Assembly (NCBI GenBank): GCA_023105745.1
Contig: JALGQZ010000001.1
Location: 58,733,437-58,797,436 of the forward strand
Reading direction: 5' to 3'
DNA from: Austropuccinia psidii
Taxonomy: Eukaryota > Basidiomycota > Pucciniomycetes > Pucciniales > Sphaerophragmiaceae
Length of the DNA: 64,000 nucleotides
Position numbers and translations under genes: made by a program. Positions 57,816 to 64,000 of the stretch are shown one piece after another; within the stretch, counting starts at the first letter, position 1; every line of letters starts with the position of its first letter. The notes beneath the pieces are model-generated. The model was not told the DNA's origin and searched no databases. It was given only the letters and a program-made list of their open reading frames with translations.

Positions 57816-59734
57816 TGTGAGCCTTGAGGTATATTTTACATACCCAAATTTGCCACAATTATCTTGAAAATAAATTCTGAGCTATTCCTGATCCATAAGT
57901 CATTCATATATTCAAAATTCATAATTTTTGATTCCAGAAAAGATGAATAAATGTTTTGTGGGTAGGTAAATCCATGGATTTAAAGCCAGATTTGGATTCT
58001 ACACAAAGATTCACCTGGTATAGCTCCATAGAGTAAATAAGCTTAAATTAACTCTATGAGGTGGTAATATGGAAAATATTTCACTACCACATCATCAATA
58101 CTGCATCAAAGAATTGTAAAAAGTTTGGTTTTTCTCAATTTCTGGACAAAACAATGGGGATGTGAAAAATCCCATGTTACATATAAAATAAGAATAGTGT
58201 TATGCATTTTTTGTGGCAGCTAATATTATGGTATTCCTACATACAGTTTTGATAAACCCATAGTGGATATCAGTCTTGAAGCCTGAACTTCTGTATTTGA
58301 CGTGAAAATAGCCAAGGGGGACAAAAGACATCAAAGAGAGCCGGGGTACCCAGCTTCTGGGGCCTCTGAGAAATTGATAGCTCTAAAGCTTGGATCCATG
58401 GCTTATCATGGCTTAATAAGTATACTAAAACCTTTTGGGAACCTAGTTACCTTGTTAAAATCTCATTGGATCATAAGAAAATTGAAAATAAGTTACTCTT
58501 TTGATGTGACAGAGACTTAAAGAGCAACTTAGACTCCTGTAACCATGTAAATTCTTAATTATTTTCCATGGATAAACCTTCAAAGAGCAATTAAAACCAT
58601 TTTTAGACTATTATCCATTGATTTACCTCATAGCAACCTGCAATACTGTGATATTTGCAATTATATATAGAAATGAGGTAAAAACCTCAAAACTTCATTA
58701 AAAATAAAATTCTTCAAGAATCTTTCTGAAGCATTCAGGAACAATGGAGAATGATATGACTCATAAAGAACCAAAAATAATCATTGCTTCATATGTAAAA
58801 TTAAACCTTTTACTTACAGTCCATTTTTGATGATTCCATGTGAAATTCTGAATCTTCAAAAACTCACACAAATTAAAACCTGTGATAAAATTTTCCATAA
58901 AGTTGATAACCTTGAGGAATTAATGTTTTTTTGAAATAAAAGAAGATTTAAAGTTGTTAGTCCTTTGATTCTTAACCATAAATGGGTTGGTAGTCATGTA
59001 AATGCATTAATTAAGTAATTTTGATAATCTTACATGACAACAAATGATGTAATAAATAACCCAAAAAGGATTCACTTTTCTCACGCACTGGCCTTTCAGT
59101 TTGCTCCATGGTACGCCTCTTTGAGCTTTCTTTGAGTTAAAAGAGGCCTCCTCTTGCTCTTTTTTCCAAATCATCTTATTATCCAATTTTATCTTTGTTA
59201 CCAACAAGTAAGTATTAGTTAAAGCTTCTTATAAGTGTTTTATTCTTTCAGAATCAAGAAGAAAGACATGAAATCGTAGGAATAAGCTATATATTGTTGT
59301 AATACTGTGATAAATAAATTTTTATGTCATAAATCCCCAATTTATCCATCAAAGCTCTCTACCATATTCCTTCCAAGGTTCATTCAATATTAGTGAGTGG
59401 TTTTAAATTAATTCTTAAAGATTTTCTCTATCATTTTTTTCCTTAAAGAAATATATTTATAATTATTCTTTTAAAAGATCATTATCTATTAAAATAATAT
59501 TATCATCTTAATAAAGAAGTTTCATTATTTAAACACTTCTTGTAATTGATTCTAGTAGACAATCACTTCTTACTGTTATATTCACTGGTAGTATATAAAA
59601 ACTAAAATAAATAATGATTTATTTTCTTTATTTAAATTGGTACTATAATAGCTCATTATTAAAATTCATAAGAGCAGTAATATTATTTCTGACGAATAGT
59701 ATTATTATGAACCATTTAATAAACACCTCTTACA
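57816..59734 (+). repeat. family-F solo LTR inside the inverted F LTR (1919 bp)
   Basis: It begins TGTGAGCCTTGAGG and ends ACCTCTTACA. Flanks GAACT (57811-57815) and GAGCT (59735-59739) are a near-exact duplication. It has TGACGTGA at 58298 and the conserved block at 58310-58355. No coding. Confidence 0.82.
58298..58355 (+). promoter_or_regulatory. conserved CRE-like site and 40-bp block of family-F LTRs
   Basis: TGACGTGA followed by GGGGGACAAAAGACATC and AAAGAGAGCCGGGGTACCC. The same arrangement is at 19021-19079, 62960-63019 and, reversed, 60774-60812. It is far better conserved than the surrounding LTR. Confidence 0.5.
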
Positions 59735-61298
59735 GAGCTGGAAAAGTGATTTGAAAGATTATTTGTGGATTTAAAGGATCAAAATTTATTTATCACAGTA
59801 ATACAACAATATAAAAGTTGAAAACTATTTGAAATGGTTTATTTCTCTTATCTCACGTATTTCTGATTGATTTCAAAATATAGAGCCACTTAATAAAAGA
59901 TTTTAATTAGTACTTACTTGTTGGTACTATGATAAGATTGAATAATAAGATAATGATGGAAAAACAACAAGAGTAAGCATATTCTAAGTATAGAAAACCT
60001 CACAGAGGTTCTCCATGGAGAAACTTGAAAAGCAAGAAATTGAAAAACCCTCTCATTAATTTCTTTTAATGATTGCCTCACTTTCTGTCATGTGAAATTA
60101 TCATATTTACTTAGTTAAGTCTGTTTATGTTACTACCAACCCATTTTTGTTAATTAATGAAGAAGTAACAACTGCAAATATTATTTTATCTTGAAATAAC
60201 AATTAATTTCTAAAAGTTATCAATATCATTGGAAATTTCATCAGAGGTTATACTTTCTGTGAGTTTTTAAAGATTTGGTGTTTCACCTGAAATAATCAAA
60301 AATGGAATGTAAGTAAAGTTTTTAATTTTAATTATGAAGTAATAAGTATTTTTGGCTATAGTGTAGATGAGCCCTCTCTCCATTGGTGAAGAAAGCTTCT
60401 TAAGTATTCATTGATAACTGTATTTTTAATGAATTTTCCAATTTTTTTACCTCATTTCTACATAGAAAAGCAAATAGTACAGTTGCAGTGAGTTACTATG
60501 AGGTAATCTCATGGATACTAGTCCAAGGAGTAATTTAATTACTCTTTTTGGGCTTATCCATGGAGAATCTTTGATAATGGAGATGGCTATGGAAGTCAGA
60601 GTTTCTCATTACCTCCTTTTCATATCAAAATAGCAGCTTATTTACTATTTTCTCATGATTTAAAGGGATTTTAACTTGGTAACAAGGTTCCCAAAAGTTT
60701 TTAAAAAGCTAATTACGCCATTATAAGCCATTTATATAGGCTTTAGAGCTTTCCAGACCTCAGAATCTGATTACCCTGGCTCTCTTTGATGTCTTTTGTT
60801 CCCCTTAGCTCTTTCTACAGCAAAAATAGTAATTCGGGCTTTAAGACTGATATCTACTATGGGTGTATCAAAATTGTATTTAAGAATACAGTAATTTCAA
60901 ATTTCACAAATATGCTTTACCCTATTGTTAGTGTATATGTGACTTGTAATTTCTCACATTCTCATTTTTGGCATGAAATTGAGAAAAACAGAATTTTACA
61001 AAATTTGTTTTTGTGTTATTGATGTAGTGTTGAAGTATTTTCAATATCATCACCTCATATAGTTAATATAATATTATTCACCCTATTGAGCTACTCTTGG
61101 TGAACTTCTGAGTATAATGTAAATCTAGCCTTAAAGCAATGGATTCACCTGCAAACAAAACATTTATCCATCTTTTCTTCAAACAAAAATAATTTATTTT
61201 GAGTATATTGATGAGTTGTGGGGTATTGATAGTTCAAAATTTATTTTTATATTATTTTTGGCCTACCTGGATATGTAAAACACAACTCAAGGCTCACA

Positions 61299-62102
61299 AT
61301 ATGTGCCTCTCCTCTGGGCTTCTGGGCTGACCTTCTTGTCTTTTGAATGTATGACTTGGATTTTCTGTTTTAGATTCATTTTATTGGATGGAGTAATTGC
61401 TTTCGCTTCTAGTAGGAGGCATTTCATGTCAATTTACTTCACATTTGACTAAAAAATGGATGAAATTCACTTTCTGGTTCTTGAAAGAGTTCTTTTTTAA
61501 GTAACTCCCTTGGCCTCAGGCTGATTAGAATTTAAACACTTTATTCTGAGTTCTTAGAGTCGAGAGTACTTTCTCTGGCAGATTACACTAGAATAGAAGT
61601 ATATCTTTTTCTTTGAAAAAGAAAGATCTTGATAAATCAACTTATGTAATAAAGCTGTTATAATGTAGCTTAGGGAAAATTATGTCAAAATGAAGAAGCT
61701 TTTGTCTGAAAGCTAATAAAAAGGGATATATCTAATTGAAAGTTTTTTTTTCTTCCAGACAATCAAATATTAAAAGAAGAAATTTTAATCTGAATTATAT
61801 TATTATCCATTTTACACTAGAATCTCTCAAACAATAAGTTTAAAGTGTGTGCTTTGAAAAAGCACCTAGTTGGACAATATAGAACTTATTCAAAATCACT
61901 AATGAGTATACTGTTCCAAAACATTACTTGTAACAGAGATAATTTTATTGAAATTATAAGCATTACACATAAGGTCTAAGTAAGAGAAGTCAAAGTTTAA
62001 GTAAAGTAAATATGGCAATTTTATGTCAAATTAGTAAAAGATAAGGTCTAAAATATTATTCAAGTCCCAAAAACTTGTTAAAATCACTCACAAACCCCAA
62101 AA
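61299..62102 (-). other. gypsy-2(-) leader between 5' LTR and the F insertion
   Basis: No coding found. At the right end the minus strand reads TTTTGGGGTTTGTGAGTG from 62102, the candidate primer-binding core next to the LTR, with a GTGAGT donor-like site close by. Confidence 0.5.
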
Positions 62103-64000
62103 TGTAAAGTTTGTCTATGTATCTCTTTCCAATATTGGCAATAAGCAAGAGAACTATGATTTTCCTCAGTAAAAAATCTTATGAAATGAATCATTATACC
62201 ACAAATTGATTTAACTATTAAGCAATAATTATGAAAAAGAAGAATTATTGTTGTTAAGGAATTTGATAAGAAAATAAATCTAAAAAATGATAATGAATTA
62301 TAATTATTGTATTATTATTATAGTCACTGACAAGTATAATCATAAGAAATAGAAAACATCTTAATAAGACAATCACACGTAGAAGAGAAGAATATTCTTA
62401 ATAAAAGTATTTATCACACACTGTGAAAAGCTCAATGCTATAGAGAAATTATAGATAAAAAAAGATAAAGGAATTTGGACTTTAAGCTTTGAGTTATATT
62501 TTATATAGCCAAATAGGGAAAAATTACTATTAAAATAAATTCTGGACTATGAATAAACCATAACTTATGCATATATCCAAAACTTATCATTTTTCATTTA
62601 AGAAAAGATGGGTAACTTTTTTGTGAGTAAGTAAATCCATGGATTGAAGCCCAGAATTGAATTCTAAACAGAACTTCACCTAGGGTAGCTCCATAGAGTA
62701 AATAATATTTAATTAACTCTATGAGGTGGTAATATGGAAAATACTTCAACACCTCCTCATTGATACCACATGAAATAATGGTAAAAACTTTTGTTTTTCT
62801 CAATTTCCTGCCAAGATAATGGGAATGTGAGAAGCCCCTTGTGACATATACACTAAGATTAGTGTTATTCATGCTTGTGGAACTTAAAGCATAGTATTCT
62901 CACATACAGGCTTGGTACACCAATAGTGGATATCAGTCTTCAGCCCTGAATTCCTACTCTTGATGTGAAAATAGCTAAAGGGGACAAGAGACATCAAAGA
63001 GAGCCAGGGTACCCAACTTCCAGGCCTCTGATGCATTTAAAGATCTAAATCTTATATCCCTTCCTACTCATTACACAATTATTATACTAAAAAAGTTTGG
63101 GAACTTGGTTACCAATTTAAAAACCCATCAAATTCTAAGAAAATTGCAAATAAGCTGCTATTTTGATGTGAAAAGGAGGTAAAAGCAACTATGACTCCTT
63201 TACCATCTAAATTCTTCCTTATTTTCCATGAAAATACCTTAGAAGAGGGATTAAAACCCTTTTGGGACTAGTATCCACTTGTTTACCTCATGGAAACCAG
63301 GTATACTGTGCTATTTACACTTCTTTGTAGTAATGAGGTAAAAACTTCAAAAATTCATTAAAAATACAATTCTTAATGAATCTTTCTGAGATTTTCAGGA
63401 CCAATGGAAATTTGTGCACTATTTGGATGAACCAAAAAATAATTATTTTTGATTATTCCATGTGAAACACGAAATTTCAAAGATTTGCAGAAAATAAAAC
63501 CTGTGATGAAAGTTTGAAAACTTTGAGGACTTTGAAAAATTAATTTTTCTGTTGAAATAAAAGAATATTTACAGTTTTCACTCCTTTTATTTTCTTCATA
63601 AAGGGGTTGGTAGTCATGTAAATGACTTAATTAAGTGGCTATGATAATCTTACATGACAATAGATTGTGGAGTCACTAATACAAAAGAATAATTGTTTTC
63701 TTGTTCACTGGATTTTCAGCTTGCTCCATGGCACACCTCTGTGAGCTTTTTTTGACCTAAAAGAGGCCTCCTCTTGCCTTTTTTGACAAATCATCTTATT
63801 ATCAAATCATACCTTCAGTACCAACAAGTAAGCATTAGTTAGAGCTTTTCTTAAATATTTTCAGTTTCTCAAATCAATCAGAAAGACATTTAATCATAGA
63901 AATATACTATTTCAAATAGTAAGCAGCTATCATATTGTTTTATTATTGTTATAAAGCAATTTTAATCCATTAAATCCACAATTTATCCGTAAAAGCTCTC
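62103..64000 (-). repeat. 5' LTR of gypsy-2(-), interrupted and cut by the window edge
   Basis: 62103-62480 is inverted G-type LTR (TGTAAAGTTTGTC, AATAAGCAAGAGAACTATGA, CACACACTGTGAA) that pairs with the start of 33854-38641. A forward F LTR then begins at 62481. Confidence 0.65.
62481..64000 (+). repeat. family-F LTR, forward, runs off the right edge
   Basis: It begins TTTAAGCTTTGAG (TGTGAGCCTTGAG elsewhere) and follows 57816 onward, including TGATGTGA at 62960 and the conserved block at 62971-63019. Confidence 0.75.

Larger units (their letters stand above)
57452..61298 (-). repeat. family-F solo LTR, inverted, split by another F LTR
   Basis: Outer parts 57452-57815 and 59740-61298 sum to 1923 bp, nearly the 1919 bp of the inner copy. 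The left end is TATAAGATT (from TGTAAGG) and the right end GGCTCACA. Flanks AGATC and ATATG are only a weak duplication. It carries the conserved block in reverse at 60774-60812. Confidence 0.75.
33854..64000 (-). mobile_element. gypsy-2(-), a multiply interrupted Ty3/gypsy element running off the right edge
   Basis: Order on the minus strand: 5' LTR (from the window edge to 62103), leader (62102-61299), 5' coding (57293-56884), Gag (45931-44641), protease and RT (44640-42908), RNase H, integrase, chromodomain-like end (40755-38735) and 3' LTR (38641-33854). The two LTRs start alike at their inner and outer ends (TGTAAAGYTTRTC, AATAAGCAAGAG). Every gap between these parts is filled by a later insertion, most with target duplications. 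It was itself inserted into the integrase of gypsy-2(+). Confidence 0.75.

Noticed and set aside
57452..61298. Inverted F LTR as the 5' LTR of gypsy-2(-)
   Set aside because: The 3' LTR is of G type, and a G-type LTR with adjacent TTTTGGGG lies further right at 62103. The F copy is better explained as a solo LTR in the leader.
1..64000. RIP-type mutation as the cause of stops
   Set aside because: Stops arise from mixed changes including C to A, and the bias seen is CpG loss rather than CpA to TpA; a dinucleotide count would settle it.

Overview
The window looks like a heterochromatic, transposon-only stretch of a rust fungus genome. The base composition is AT-rich, CpG is strongly depleted, introns are short fungal GT-AG introns of about 70 bp, and the repeat families resemble ones I associate from memory with Austropuccinia psidii (myrtle rust, Pucciniales). 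No search was run, so genus-level placement is recognition only (about 0.75 confidence). I found no host gene, tRNA, rRNA or CRISPR array. Nearly every base can be assigned to an LTR retroelement, a solo LTR or a fragment of one.

Layout, left to right. 1-8405: gypsy-1a, a nearly full-length Ty3/gypsy chromodomain element on the + strand whose Gag-Pol is broken by point lesions. It sits inside copia-1 (8406-9438 and 11688-12930, +), which is also split by an inverted B-type LTR and a family-C solo LTR. 13680-16030: copia-2 (-). 16031-19259: pieces of repeat D, a B LTR and two F LTRs in opposite orientation. 19260-27782: two family-B LTR elements in an array sharing one LTR, with no recognisable gag-pol but an antisense Cys-rich ORF. 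27783-33853: gypsy-2(+), split by repeat D. 33854 to the right edge: gypsy-2(-), whose 3' LTR, coding body, leader and 5' LTR have each been hit by later insertions. The insertions include solo LTRs of families A, F and G, a B-related element, and a complete minus-strand gypsy-1b (47048-56579) nested in an A solo LTR. Five-base target duplications (CTTCC, ATGGC, ATAGT and TTTTC exact; GTCAG/ATCAG, GAACT/GAGCT and GGAAG/GGAAA near-exact) fix the order of insertion.

The most interesting biology is at the 5' end of gypsy-1. Both copies carry a 5' leader intron whose splice joins a terminal A to TG, so the start codon of a second protein (ORF-X, 333 aa) is assembled by splicing. A second intron of exactly 68 bp in both copies contains the Gag-Pol start codon, and ORF-X then runs about 700 nt over Gag in another frame. 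Spliced and unspliced RNA would therefore make different proteins from the same DNA. The spliced length of ORF-X is exactly 1002 nt in both copies, although Pol downstream is full of indels. The second system of interest is family B, a non-autonomous LTR element carrying a spliced antisense gene.
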